Source: Coemansia sp. RSA 487 (Eukaryota; Kickxellomycota; Kickxellomycetes; Kickxellales; Kickxellaceae). From it: a stretch of 64,000 nt of DNA. The stretch is from assembly GCA_027577595.1 (NCBI GenBank), contig JANBRJ010000001.1, positions 372,001-436,000 on the forward strand, given 5' to 3'. The notes under the pieces are model-generated. The model ran no database searches. It worked only from the letters and a program-made list of their open reading frames with translations, and was not told the origin of the DNA. Below are positions 1 to 11,083 of this stretch, one piece after another (the stretch's first letter is position 1; every line of letters starts with the position of its first letter). Made by a program: the position numbers and the translations under genes.

Positions 1-601
1 CCCTGGTTCCGCCGCCGGGCCTTGTGCCTCCCAAGTTCTGGCTGTAGCCGCAGTCCTGCCTCTCACTGCTGTTGACTGGCGGTGGCGACAACAGCCGGTC
101 TTCTCGAACTCTCAGTGCTATGCTCAACGTATATGCGCTCGGAACGTTGCTTCGGGCTGCTTTGGTTCGCTGCCAAATCCGAATCCTTGCGCTGCCATCA
201 ACCTCTTTCCACAAATTGAACGCCGTTGGTTGTTCTTGTTGGGGAGGAGAGCAACGGCCAGAAAGGGGGGAGACACTCGTTGCGCATCATCATCCTTGTT
301 ATCTGTGCTGAAAGGGCCCTTTTGGGCTTGTTTGTTTTGATTTCATGCTTGGTCTGAATAAAATAAAAAACAAGCTCAAAAGAAAGCATGGGTTGGGTCC
401 TTTGCCGATCCACAGACTATTTTTCAAGCTCATTTTTCAAGCCTTTTCCTGTATCGTCTGTATAAATCCAACTCAAGATCCCCTCTTCAGGTTTCGCTTT
501 GTGCTTCGTTGCCCGCGTGAAAAGAATAGGTCATTTTCTACCCTTTTGTGAAAAACGAAATGTCCTGTTCATGATAAATAATGGACTGTTTCCAGACCGA
601 C
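1..601. other. Left-edge region, no gene supported
   Basis: Positions 1-130 are GC-rich, like nearby coding DNA, so the edge may clip a gene. No frame shows a recognisable domain. A minus-strand ATG at 198 opens a 24-codon frame starting MAAQGFGFGSEPK that stops near 124, with no convincing donor before the stop. From about 300 to 601 the DNA is AT-rich and serves as the 3' flank of the USB1 gene. Confidence 0.3.
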
Positions 602-1626
602 TTACAGTGCAATGCAAAAGCGACGGTTTCCAAAAACGCACTCCAGCTGGCTGATCTGCACAGCTGGCAGCGCAAGGATCTCCTCGTGCATTGCCTGCCC
701 CAACCCCTTCCCGATCATCCCTCTTCCTCCTTTGCCTCTTTCTGCTCGAACAATACTGACGTGGAACCGCGGGTTGCTGAAAAACGGCTCCTTGCCGAAC
801 CGCCGCATCACCTCATCCACCGCACCCACTATCTTCGCCAGCCGCTCCTCGCCAGACCCAATGTCCAGCCCCACAAACTCCCGCGACCCCGTCTCGTTCG
901 CGTACATGCTGGCTTTGCTGAATCCGACCGCAAACGCGCCGTGGCTCGATGCCAGCACCGCTCTTTCCAGAATTTCCACAAATCCTGAGATTTCGTGCTC
1001 CTGTAAGTAAAACACGCGTGTCAGACTCACGTGAAGCCCCTCCATCCTCCGCACGCGACTTCTGATGTCCGCTTCTTTGATAACGGAAGTCTGTCCACAT
1101 TCTACGGTTTCTGCTTTGCCTGTCCCTGCGTCGTCCGACCGCTGGCAGATCTCCTCGATGCAAGCCTGACTAATTCTGCGCAGCCCTGCGCTTTCCTTCA
1201 CCACCAAATACACGTGTCCTGCCCATCCACCAGATACATGTCCCATGTCCATCGGCTTGTCCGCAAAGTCATCCACAAATACTTCTTTGCCTACACAAAA
1301 ATAAACCTTGTTATTATGTTGCTGCTGTCAGTAATTGATGTTCCCAACCATTTATCAGAGCAACCATGCCCTTTTCAAAATATATCCAAATCATCGCAAT
1401 GATAGACTTGCATTGTGCTTGCAAAAAAAATAATTTAGCCCCAATTTCCTCCCCCTTTTGCAATATACGCAGTAAACGTGGCTTTCATCATGGTTTGTTT
1501 GCTGCTTTTGCTATATTATTTTTTACCCAACCTGGATGTTTTCTTACCTTCATCGCACCAACCGTCACTGCTACTGGTTTCACTGCTAGAGTAATCCACA
1601 AGCGGCGTAATCTTATCTTTGCTCAT
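602..1626 (-). CDS. USB1: USB1, U6 snRNA 3' phosphodiesterase (2 exons)
   Basis: Exon 1 is 1548-1626 and exon 2 is 602-1290, with a 257-nt intron (GTAAGA donor, TGTAG acceptor); product 255 aa. The join restores a Gly codon (G|GC). Usb1 is a 2H-family exonuclease that trims the 3' oligo(U) tail of U6 snRNA in the nucleus. Both catalytic HxS motifs are visible: LHVSLTR in the middle and FHVSIV near the C-terminus. The tract GGWAGHVYL matches the conserved 'NWATHVYVP' strand of human USB1. Exon 1 supplies an acidic Ser-rich start (LVDYSSSETSSSD) like the human LVGYSSSGSEDES. Without exon 1 the frame would only begin at a GTG codon (1276), which is why the upstream exon is preferred. It lies co-directionally downstream of the ABC transporter. 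Confidence 0.9.
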
Positions 1627-1988
1627 TCTTGCCCCGTCCACTCTCAGATTTAACGAAATCAAATACAAAATCAATTCATACGTTCAAGCAATAAAAGTAC
1701 CATCATTTAACGAAACTGCTTTTGAACACAAGATAATGGCTATTAATATCGTACCTGTCATTCAATATAGCCCTTGTGGGTGTCATGAAAGAAAAAAAAA
1801 GTTATTTTATATATCAAGATTCTGCTACCTGTTAATTTTTTAAAATACGCCACATGTATATCAAAATACTGCTTCCACTGCTGTCTGTTACTATTGATGC
1901 TACTACCAACATACAATGTTTGGTACCATCCAAATAAACAGATCTAAGGTATAAACTAGACTATATCTATATCTATTATCGGGTGCTT
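1627..1988. other. Intergenic: USB1 5' flank and ABC transporter 3' flank
   Basis: This is 362 bp of AT-rich DNA between the ABC transporter stop codon and the USB1 start, both minus strand. It must carry the USB1 promoter and the ABC transporter terminator. No RNA gene, strong TATA box or repeat is evident. Confidence 0.5.
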
Positions 1989-4900
1989 CTAGCCGTGATG
2001 CCGCCTCTCTTGCATGTCGGATTGGTACTTGCGCTCTGCCGATGCAAACAGATAATCGTACTCTCCCGACTTGAGACACATGTGCCTAAACAGCCCATCG
2101 TCCTTTGACAAAAGATTGAATGGCGTGTCATACTCCACCACCTCGCCATGGTCAAGTACGAGCACCTTGTCATAGTCAACAATTGTGCGCAATCGGTGTG
2201 CAATACACAGCAGCGTTGACTCTGTGAATTCTGTCCGGATCGTGGTTTGGATCTTTGCATCCGTGTCAAAGTCTACCGACGCCGTTGCCTCATCCAGGAT
2301 AATCACACGAGTGCGTTTGACCAGTGCCCGTGCCAGCGCAATCAGCTGCCGCTGGCCCTGCGAAAAATTTGATCCGTTCTCCATAACCGCCATTTCCAGA
2401 CCAGTGATTGTACGTCCAAGGGCCACTACCCGTGAATCTGCACGACTGTTTCTACCGCCTGCGCTATCAGTTGTGCCATTATCGCTTATAACGCTCGTGC
2501 GGCTTGATCCGGCAAGTCCCATGCGTAGCTGGCTCTTACTGCTGGTGCCCACCAGGCGAGGATCGGCTTCCTCTTCACCTAGAAGATGTGCCCGGCGCAG
2601 CGCCAGCCACAGCTCGTCGTCTTGGTGCTCGTTGAACGGATCAAGGTTGCTGCGGATCGTGCCTGTGAATAGCACAGGGTCTTGCGGGATAATTGTCAGC
2701 CGCGAGCGCAAGTCTCCAACGCCAATTTGTGAAATGTCGACTCCATCAACAACAATTCGGCCAGCACTGGCCTCCATAAACCTAAACATTGCAAGCGTTA
2801 ACGTGCTCTTCCCTGCTCCAGTGCGCCCAACAATACCCACCTTCTCACGTGGGTTGACTGTGAACGAGATTCCTCGGATCACTGGAGGAAGATTGTCCGC
2901 ATACCGCAGCACCAGATCCTCGACACTAATGCATCCATCGGTTGGCCAGTCAGCAGGGGGCACACGATCCGGGATCGTCACAGGGGCCTCGGGATCGACA
3001 TCCAAATACTCCACCACGCGCTCCACAGAGTTGAGGTTCATCTCGTTGACTGAGTAGAACCGCACAACCCACAGGACATGCTCAGTGAAATTAAGTGCAT
3101 ACGTGAGCGACAACCCTGCAAGCCCAGCATCCATGCGTCTCGTCGCAGTTAACGCCAAAAGTCCGGCCATAAATGACACAAGTGCACCAACCAGATCTAC
3201 CCGGATGCTAAGCCAGCGATTTGCTCCCCACATGTAGATAAACGACCGGATATTCTCGTCAACCTTTCTGTAGTTTGTCTTTTGGAACCGCGCCTCCTGT
3301 CCGTACGCACGAATAGTCGACACTCCGTTGAGAGTCTCACCGAATTGCGTGTAGATCGGCGACTTTGTTACGCTCTCAAATCGCTTCACTTCCCTTGACG
3401 TCGTCAGGTACAGTATGCCGATAACCCAGTATATGCCTGCCACCAGGATTGCGCCTAGCGTAAAGGCTGGTGTAATAACGGCAATGACAATAAGTATAGC
3501 AATCGCCGATATCAACTCTGTTAAAAAGATCGCCAGAGACGAGCTTAGCGCCTGGTCTATTGTCTCCATATCCTTGGAGAACCGGTTAATCAAGCGACCT
3601 ACAGGTGTCGTGTCAAAGAAGCGCACCGGTGCACGCAGGATAGTGTGCAACAGCCGCTCATGTAGCTTTTTTGATGCTTGAAGCGACGCCCGAAACTGCG
3701 CCAGCGACTGACCAAAAATAAGCACAACACTTGCAATGGCTATCAGGGCATAGACGCCGATAAAATAGGAAAGATCCACGCCCTTGTTCCAATTGCCACT
3801 GCCTTCTGTTGAGTAGCGTGTTGCGATGTTTCCTGGGAGCTGTTGCTGGTTGATGCTCAGCATTGAAAAGCCTTGTGAAAGAAGCGGCATGTGAGATACA
3901 GACAAACCATCTGCAGCACTGCCGCTAGTGTGCAAAGGCAAAGAAGAGAGCGGCACACTGTTCGCCATAGAAGAAACATCGTTTGTCCCATTGTTGCTGT
4001 ATGATGCGGCCCATTCGCGCAGCCACCAGTCTTGGGCAACCATCAGTCCTTGTTTGATCACAAACATCATTATCAGCGCTATCCAGAAGACCATTCCACC
4101 ACTTGCGTTAAAGTACGCAGCATAGACGCTCCACTGGACATGTCCACGCGACCACCCTTCCTCGGTAGTGAGTTTTCCCTTTGTCTCGCTGTTGTTGCCG
4201 TTTGTCGCCTTGACTCCATCTGTAGCATTTGTAGCGCTGTCTGTTTTGATAGATGCCATCTTGCCGCCGGTACCATCAAAGCGCTTGCCAATTGCATTTT
4301 TCGAAGCACCGACATCTGCTGCTTTTTCTTTGCCTGCAGCTCTTGTCTCGGCACGCACAGCAGCGTTCTGCTGTTCCTCATCGGCTTCTCGCAGCGTCTC
4401 CTCGCTGAGCTTGCCACTCTGCAAAACCTCCATCGGCGTCCCCGAGGCAGCAATCCGACCGTCTTGCATAACCACAACCATTGTCGAACCCTTGATCGTA
4501 AGCCCAACAGCATGCGTAACGAGGATCCGGGTGCGCTGGGCCATATAGGGCGACATCAGGCAGCTCTCATACAGGTGCTTTGCGGTGTGCGCATCCACAG
4601 CTGACAGACAGTCGTCCATAATAACGTGGCGCGCAGGCGAGTACACCGCACGTGCCAGACAAATTCGCTGCTTCTGACCGCCAGAAAGCGCAACACCCCG
4701 CTCTCCAACCTCAGTCATGTCGCCAGCATCAAGGATCTCAAAATCCCTTGCCAACGCACACATACGAATCACCTCGTTGTAGCGCTGTTCATCATAGGGC
4801 ATCCCGAATGTGATGTTTCCACGGATTGTGTCGTTGAGCAGCCATGCCTGCTGTGCTACGTATGCAACGGACTCGTGTAACGCGAACGCATCAAGCGGGT

Positions 4901-7481
4901 TTTCGTTCAGAACCACATCGGAGTTGAACATTGCACCTGGAATCATTAGCTGGCCGCTAATAAGCCTCATTTCTCCCAGTAGCGCCATCAGCATTGATGT
5001 CTTGCCGGAACCAGTTGGACCAGCAATGATACTGAGTTTTCCTACTGGGAAGTTGGCTGTCAGCTGGCGCAGCTGGAATGTCTCTACGCTCTCTTCGTTT
5101 GGATCTACATCCGATGCCGCTGCTGTTACGGCCCCACTGGTGCTTGCCCCAGCGAGTAATGGCTCAACAATAGTCGGCACCCGCACTTCTGTCTCCAACT
5201 CTGCGAAGTGTTCATCTGGGTGGCTGTTGGAGCCAACGTTGCCCCCAATATCGGACTGCCAGCTGAATGATGCATCAATAAACCCGATATCCGTAGCTCC
5301 AGCAACCTCAGCATAACTCGGGCGCTTTCTTCCACCAACCATCCCAGTATGAACCTTGCGAGTTAACCTGGTCAGCTCATATTTCGGAGTATCTTCTTCT
5401 GTCAAGAACTTTGCGACACGATCAATCGAAACCTTGGCCTGCAGGCAGAACGAGAAGAAATCGGGCAGCTGGTCCATCGGTCCTCTAAGTGTCTTGAATA
5501 GCGCAAGTGCCGTGAATACCACAGAAGCCGTAAGCTGGCGACCCATGACCATTGTGTGCACACCAAATGTTGCCAGTGTAACAAATACCGGTGCCATAAA
5601 GAATAGTATGATAGAGCATGTTAAAATCAAGTAGCGTTTTCGCAGGACACTCAGCTCATTCCCGCGAACATTAGCAACCTGTTTCTCAAACTGACGCTCC
5701 CAAGCGAAAAACTTGATGATCCTCACGCCCTGCAAGATCTCGTTCATCATGCCCATGCGACGATCGCTTGCCTTCATCAGCTGGTTCTGGAACTCGCTCC
5801 ACACAGACACCAGGTACCACTGCACGGGAACCAGCGCAACGATTGTGCACAGCCCGGCAAGCGACGCTATCCCTAGGAGCTGGTAAAGCATCACTACAGT
5901 TATGACAATCTCGGCCGGCAGCTGATAAAGGAAATGCAGGTAAGCTGACACCTCTGAAATCTTGTGTGCATCGACAGCCATCAAATTCGTGATCTTTCCC
6001 AGTGATGACGCATTTTCAGAGTCGTCAGAACCAGTTGCATCTTGATCACCCTTCTTGGTCGGCTGGTCTTTTTTTGTAGACGCACCACTGGCCTCTTCGT
6101 TAGAGGAAGAAGAAGCAGCACCGCTGCTTTCACTGCTCGCCGCGTCCCTGCGGTGCAAACTCTTTGCATACACCTCACCAATAACAATTGCCTTTATCTG
6201 AATGCCAATCTTTCGTCCGATCCACAGTGCTTGGCTCTGGCAGACCGTGGTTATCGTACCACCGCCCAAAAGTCCAGCAACGTACCAAAATGCTTGTTCG
6301 CGCGTATATATTGTTGGATCTTCCATATATCCAAGAATACGCTTGAGCAAGAATGGACCAGTGAATATGAATATTGTATTTACCAGAGTCCACGCACATT
6401 GCAAAGCCAGGCGATAGCGAAAGAACCAAAACATGCGGCGAGTCAGGCTCCGTGTGTCTCTGCCATATCTACGAACGTACGCTTGGCCCTCGCGTCTCCA
6501 TCTGGCACAAACGTACGCAGAGCGATCCTCTGGCATAAGCTCGTACACGTCATTTGGCTCAAGCGGGCGTTTGTATCCCAGCCAGATCATAGGGTCCATC
6601 CATGAAAAGAACATGAGTTGTACAATCGAGGCTGTCTTCTCTGGCGCAGGCGGATTCTTATTCGAGACACCAACAGGCGCATAAGATGGAAGACCGTGCC
6701 TCCGCCGCTGCTGCGTAAAGCTGGCAAAGAAGAGCACGACCGCAGCCGCAGTCATCATTATCTCGATTTTTGGGACAACATCGGTCTTTCCGCGCGAGTA
6801 CGCTAAAAGGGCAGTGCGCATCTTTGCAGCATCAATGCAAAGTCCGGCTGTATACACAAAGCGGAGGTGTGGCGATGGCGACGGCCAGCGTATGCTTGGG
6901 CGATAAAAGAGATACGCGCACAGAATTGCCGCCCACAGCCACAGCAACAACTCAAATACAGTCATCTCGCTTGCGTTTTCGTCTCCAAACAGCAAGCAAG
7001 CCCACAAAAGCTGGAGAGCCGACAGAGAAATAAGAACTGTATCACGGATCGAGATCAAAGGGCGACTTTGAGGCGTTTGTGCATCGTCGGATGCTCTTTC
7101 TTCATCGTACTCAGCTTCATCATCGCTGTCGTCACTACAGCTGGTGCCGGACTGACGACTATTCCACCCCATGCCTGGATCTCCTTCAAGGCTGACAGAG
7201 CCATAGCTCCTTTGTGCGTTTGGAAGAAGCCCACCTTGCCTGCTGCGTGACTGCGTTTCGCCACCAAGGAGAGACAGATAACCAGATCGGCTGGAGTTTG
7301 ATCCAGGTGCCCTTTGTTTTCGAGCGCGCAGAATTGCCAAAAATATAATTGCAATGGATACCGCAGCAACGATTGCTGGAAAAGTCCCCTCAATAAACAA
7401 TTTCTGGAAGCATGGATCAAAGTCATCCTTGTACCATGGATGCTTCCATGGTATAGAAGCACACTTGCCAAGCTCCAGCAT
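1989..7481 (-). CDS. ABCC/MRP-type ABC transporter, long form
   Basis: This is a single 1830-aa exon with the order TMD0, TMD1, NBD1, TMD2, NBD2. An N-terminal group of membrane segments (first near residues 33-50) is the TMD0 of full-length MRPs. NBD1 has Walker A GPTGSGKTS (about residue 817), signature LSGGQKQR (about 930) and a Walker B followed by Asp (IMDDCLSAVDAH), the usual degenerate site of ABCC proteins. NBD2 is canonical: GRTGAGKST (about 1551), FSQGQRQ (about 1706), ILDEATASVD (about 1726). Fungal relatives (Ycf1, Bpt1, Ybt1, Vmr1) export glutathione conjugates, bile acids or metals into the vacuole; the substrate here cannot be read from sequence. A Ser/Gly-rich insertion of about 55 residues lies between Walker A and the signature of NBD2, and a charged linker follows NBD1. 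Confidence 0.93.
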   Translation of the reverse strand: MLELGKCASIPWKHPWYKDDFDPCFQKLFIEGTFPAIVAAVSIAIIFLAILRARKQRAPGSNSSRSGYLSLLGGETQSRSRQGGLLPNAQRSYGSVSLEGDPGMGWNSRQSGTSCSDDSDDEAEYDEERASDDAQTPQSRPLISIRDTVLISLSALQLLWACLLFGDENASEMTVFELLLWLWAAILCAYLFYRPSIRWPSPSPHLRFVYTAGLCIDAAKMRTALLAYSRGKTDVVPKIEIMMTAAAVVLFFASFTQQRRRHGLPSYAPVGVSNKNPPAPEKTASIVQLMFFSWMDPMIWLGYKRPLEPNDVYELMPEDRSAYVCARWRREGQAYVRRYGRDTRSLTRRMFWFFRYRLALQCAWTLVNTIFIFTGPFLLKRILGYMEDPTIYTREQAFWYVAGLLGGGTITTVCQSQALWIGRKIGIQIKAIVIGEVYAKSLHRRDAASSESSGAASSSSNEEASGASTKKDQPTKKGDQDATGSDDSENASSLGKITNLMAVDAHKISEVSAYLHFLYQLPAEIVITVVMLYQLLGIASLAGLCTIVALVPVQWYLVSVWSEFQNQLMKASDRRMGMMNEILQGVRIIKFFAWERQFEKQVANVRGNELSVLRKRYLILTCSIILFFMAPVFVTLATFGVHTMVMGRQLTASVVFTALALFKTLRGPMDQLPDFFSFCLQAKVSIDRVAKFLTEEDTPKYELTRLTRKVHTGMVGGRKRPSYAEVAGATDIGFIDASFSWQSDIGGNVGSNSHPDEHFAELETEVRVPTIVEPLLAGASTSGAVTAAASDVDPNEESVETFQLRQLTANFPVGKLSIIAGPTGSGKTSMLMALLGEMRLISGQLMIPGAMFNSDVVLNENPLDAFALHESVAYVAQQAWLLNDTIRGNITFGMPYDEQRYNEVIRMCALARDFEILDAGDMTEVGERGVALSGGQKQRICLARAVYSPARHVIMDDCLSAVDAHTAKHLYESCLMSPYMAQRTRILVTHAVGLTIKGSTMVVVMQDGRIAASGTPMEVLQSGKLSEETLREADEEQQNAAVRAETRAAGKEKAADVGASKNAIGKRFDGTGGKMASIKTDSATNATDGVKATNGNNSETKGKLTTEEGWSRGHVQWSVYAAYFNASGGMVFWIALIMMFVIKQGLMVAQDWWLREWAASYSNNGTNDVSSMANSVPLSSLPLHTSGSAADGLSVSHMPLLSQGFSMLSINQQQLPGNIATRYSTEGSGNWNKGVDLSYFIGVYALIAIASVVLIFGQSLAQFRASLQASKKLHERLLHTILRAPVRFFDTTPVGRLINRFSKDMETIDQALSSSLAIFLTELISAIAILIVIAVITPAFTLGAILVAGIYWVIGILYLTTSREVKRFESVTKSPIYTQFGETLNGVSTIRAYGQEARFQKTNYRKVDENIRSFIYMWGANRWLSIRVDLVGALVSFMAGLLALTATRRMDAGLAGLSLTYALNFTEHVLWVVRFYSVNEMNLNSVERVVEYLDVDPEAPVTIPDRVPPADWPTDGCISVEDLVLRYADNLPPVIRGISFTVNPREKVGIVGRTGAGKSTLTLAMFRFMEASAGRIVVDGVDISQIGVGDLRSRLTIIPQDPVLFTGTIRSNLDPFNEHQDDELWLALRRAHLLGEEEADPRLVGTSSKSQLRMGLAGSSRTSVISDNGTTDSAGGRNSRADSRVVALGRTITGLEMAVMENGSNFSQGQRQLIALARALVKRTRVIILDEATASVDFDTDAKIQTTIRTEFTESTLLCIAHRLRTIVDYDKVLVLDHGEVVEYDTPFNLLSKDDGLFRHMCLKSGEYDYLFASAERKYQSDMQERRHHG

Positions 7482-10047
7482 ATTTAAACAGCTAGTGTTG
7501 TTCTACAGATACAGAGCAGCAGTATGTATTTTGAGAAAGCCTGTAGTAGCAATAATAGATATACCACCGGCTATCAGCAACTGAAAGAGATGCTAGTTTA
7601 TAATGCATTCACTTGTGATATTTACCTTAAAGCGGTAGGTCAAAAACACAGAAGCGATCTGGATTTGTGACTTGGTGCAATACAATAAAGACCGAAAAGC
7701 TGAAGTCAGAAATTAAGAGAAGAGTAGAGAAACAAAAGCTTTCTTTGCTTTCCGCCTCCCGCCACCAGGATGAGAGTGTGCGCCTTTTTCAAGAGCTTCG
7801 TTTGTACAAGTATATGATGGCTGTGTGCGATAAGAACCCAATCCTACGGAATGGCACAAAATAACACTGGTGGGTCTAGGGGCCACAGACAGTGGTATAT
7901 TTATGCACGCACAGGAAGTAAAGCGATAGAACCAGAAAAAATAGCCAACTTTCTTTTTGCACAGGCACGAATATTCTCTTTGAATGGAAAAGAGTGTGTA
8001 GCGTATAAATAAAATAAAGCGGATGTCGAATACACGGCTTATATTTCCAAAGCTATATGAATAAGAAAAGAAAGAATAGGAGAGAACAACAGAGAAACCG
8101 ATTTAACGGCTCGAGTGTCCAGACAAGCTATTTAAATAGGCGAGCGTTATCAATTTTCGTCACTTTCTTTTGCATTGTATCTTGATAATCAATCGCAGCA
8201 TTGACGCACGTCTGTTGCCGAATTTATCATCTGCAGCGCAAGGATGCGTTCGTTCCTCCTTAAACTGTAATAGTTTGAGGTAGCGAGAAGCTCCTCTATC
8301 TTGGGTGGTGGGAAAAACAAGGAATATCAAAAGAAGCAATGCACGGACATCAGCCAAAAATGGCTTGCCTCATATTCCCCTTTTTGAGCTTCATTTTCTT
8401 GCTGAATTGCTGCGGCATGCGCCCAGACAGCAAGCGCTTTCTATTGTAAATTAACCTCTGTGGCGATCAAAAAAATCAGTTTTGGAATTGCTGTATTGTA
8501 TCCGCACAAATGGCATTGTGTGCACCATTTTTCTCAAAGAACTGGATAGAAGAACACTGATAGTATGTGCCATTTCAATGGAGCTTTAATTCAGGCTTTA
8601 CTCTCATCGATTTACACGCACAAAAGGAACGTATATTTTGAAGCCCCGAGTCAAGATAGGATGTAGCAGACATGTGGTCATATCATACGCTGCGTGTGAA
8701 AAAGGCACATTAATGACACAGCTTAAAGCCCAGGAGTAGCGTACGTTACTTTTGCAGCGAACACAGTGCCATCTGACCTCTGCTTCAAAACTACCTCTTT
8801 GGATATATCCAATAACAGTCATCCGATAAAGGTGTACGTCGCAATTGAGGATATATAGCCAGCTGTGCACAAGATCGCTAGTAATCGACCTTTGATCAGT
8901 GGGAAATTATTTACCCTATATGAAAAGCGTGAGATGCGCACAAAGTGCAATGCTAATGGCGTAGCCTGTTCCTGATTTCTAAATTCAGACCAGCAAGCAG
9001 TAAATTGATCCAAGAGAGGTACTTATTCGTGTGCGGAGAGACGAATCGTTCGAAACTCAGATTTGCGGCAAATTTAGCTATGCAGCATGTATCATGAATG
9101 CCTCTTTTGCAAAAAGAAGACCTCAAGCACATTACAGAAACAGCAAAAAAATAGAACAGCTCACACTAAGGTCAGCTGGGGTGCCTATCCTTTTCCGGCT
9201 GAGTATCAGTGAATGGGTGCGGACGCGAAAAAGAAGCGTGCTGATTTCGTCTACAAAGACGCGTATATCCTCTCTTTTTTAGCGGCATATTTCTTTATAT
9301 AAAGAGAAAGCCCTTACAAAGAACAGGTTTCTACAGAATGCGCATAGAGAGATGAGGGAAAGCATCGTGCATAGCGATATGCGGGCAGACTCATGCATGC
9401 AGCAACTTATTTTGTAGCAAGGAGTATAAGGGTGTCCAAATACCTTATCATGCGGGGTGTTTGAGCTGCAGCCCGCTCTTTCGGATGGTCTTTTTACGGT
9501 CTGCTGGACAAGAAAATTGGGGGCAAATCTATGATTGACACGGTATTGCCAAAGTGAGTTTTTATATATATATAAAGAATAGATCGAGAAATTTCGATAT
9601 CCGACACTTGGCGTGCTTGCATGCAATGCACACTTTAAAAGACTACATCTCTTTGCGCTGAAGGCTTTAGTCACAAGGCTGCTGCTGCTTGCGAGCCATA
9701 TGGCGGGGGGGGGAGGGTAAAGGCAATGCTGAGTATAGCAACTTTTCGTGGATGTGAGAAAAGAGAGTGGTGAGGTTGGCCATGTGTCCGTGTGCTGGCT
9801 TTTAGTATTGCGAATGACCACTTCCAACCACTGCCTAAAGCAAATAAATATAAGAACGTATCTTGGCAGCTGCTCCATTCTTCTCGCTTTTCCTATTCCT
9901 GTTCATCTTCATCTTCATCTCTAGCTATTTATTACGCATTGGCATATTTTGCATAACTCTTGCATTGCATCCCATCATAACTCTTGCATATTTCATTAAA
10001 TCTGGGCAAGTCCAAACACACACATTCTCATAACATACACTACTAAA
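7482..10047. other. 2.6-kb divergent intergenic region
   Basis: This separates the ABC transporter start (minus) from the small orphan gene at 10048 (plus), so it should hold both promoters. It is AT-rich with scattered short open frames that lack coding-like composition. A G-run near 9704-9717 and a short TA run near 9564 are the only simple repeats. No tRNA, snRNA or transposon was recognised. Confidence 0.5.
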
Positions 10048-10581
10048 ATGGATCGTATTATCGAGTCACACAGAGGCTTGCCGGACATCTTTGAGCCAGA
10101 TCTCCACAGCGGCCGCATAAACCAGATGCTTAGCATCAATATGGTGCTCTCCGGTGGCAACAGTGGCATGAACGAGCTGCTAAGCTCTGATTCGCCTGCC
10201 GGGAGGTACGCCAGGCGCCGCATGCAAAACTACTCTTCCAATGCTAGCAGTGAGTCTGAAAGCAGCAGCGAAGAGACCCAGTTTCCCATCATCGCAGGCG
10301 CCATGTATTCGCCGAGTGAAGAAAAATATCCGTTTCTCCAAAATGAGATTGGACTAAAAGCAAGTCAAAGCAAGCAGGCAACCTCTCGCTCCGTGTCTGC
10401 TGCAACAGCCGTGTCCTCAAAATTCTCAATGAAGAGCAAGCTGCGCAAAGTCAGTTCGTCTGCATCTTCAGTGACAACCGTTGCCTCTGGCAGGTCAAAA
10501 AAGCGCCTTTCTCGCAAATCATCCATCGAGAGTTTCCAAAAACTAGTCAAGGGTCTATTTTCAACTGGCTCAAAGAAATGA
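10048..10581 (+). CDS. Small Ser-rich orphan protein with basic C-terminal tail
   Basis: The product is 177 aa and I do not recognise the family. The N-terminal third (MDRIIESHRGLPDIFEPDLH...) looks like a possible short folded segment. The middle is low-complexity Ser/Glu (SSNASSESESSSEE), and a Ser/Lys-rich section follows. It ends in a basic amphipathic stretch, SFQKLVKGLFSTGSKK. That tail resembles the end of the Lys/Glu-rich protein at 15666-16538 (KGLVGKLIDFFSGKK), suggesting a shared membrane- or partner-binding tail. The start codon is the first ATG after an A/C-rich leader (CTACTAAAATGG) in good Kozak context. No signal peptide or membrane helix is seen. Coding is supported by uninterrupted frame, codon use and a clean start, not by homology. 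Confidence 0.7.
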   Translation: MDRIIESHRGLPDIFEPDLHSGRINQMLSINMVLSGGNSGMNELLSSDSPAGRYARRRMQNYSSNASSESESSSEETQFPIIAGAMYSPSEEKYPFLQNEIGLKASQSKQATSRSVSAATAVSSKFSMKSKLRKVSSSASSVTTVASGRSKKRLSRKSSIESFQKLVKGLFSTGSKK

Positions 10582-11083
10582 ATAATCCCCTTTGGTTTGG
10601 TCTAGGGACAGCCTGTATGTCAAGCTGCTCTTATCCCTCACCACCCATTCGTCTACTTTATCTATTATTGCACCAGTGACTAAGTGTTCCTGTTTGCATG
10701 CTTATTGTTTATTTATTTTTGTCAATATTTTGCATTTTACGTTTCTATAGTTTCTGTCATGTCTAGTTCATACCCTACGTCTTATATGTTGTAATAAACA
10801 AATGTTTCCTCCGTGAGTATTTGGTAGCTAGCTTCAAATGTTATCATGTAAGATACACATTCAATGTAGAAAACTAATCACTGGATCTGGAATCTGATCC
10901 ATCCACTTCACGTGGGCATGCCCGTAAATATCTGGTACATGTTGAAAGAGGCATCAACCTGATACCTGATGCCAGTGTCTGGCCGAGTTAATGGGCAAAC
11001 AGGGCTACACTCACTATACGTATTTCACATTTATTTGTTTTGTTAATGACCTACCGGTCCACCCACACAAGAATAACAGAGCA
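10582..11083. other. Intergenic, INTS9 promoter side
   Basis: About 500 bp of AT-rich DNA follow the small orphan gene. It carries the orphan's 3' end and the INTS9 promoter. The INTS9 frame stays open upstream to an ATG at 10991, but family alignment starts at 11084, so I treat 10991-11083 as leader. Nothing else is seen. Confidence 0.5.

Noticed and set aside
6042-6605. 187-codon plus-strand frame inside the ABC transporter
   Set aside because: Antisense shadow of a strongly conserved membrane-transporter gene.
9279-9878. 199-codon minus-strand open frame
   Set aside because: Composition is that of AT-rich spacer translated by chance, including a poly-Pro from a G-run. There is no domain, signal or sensible start context.
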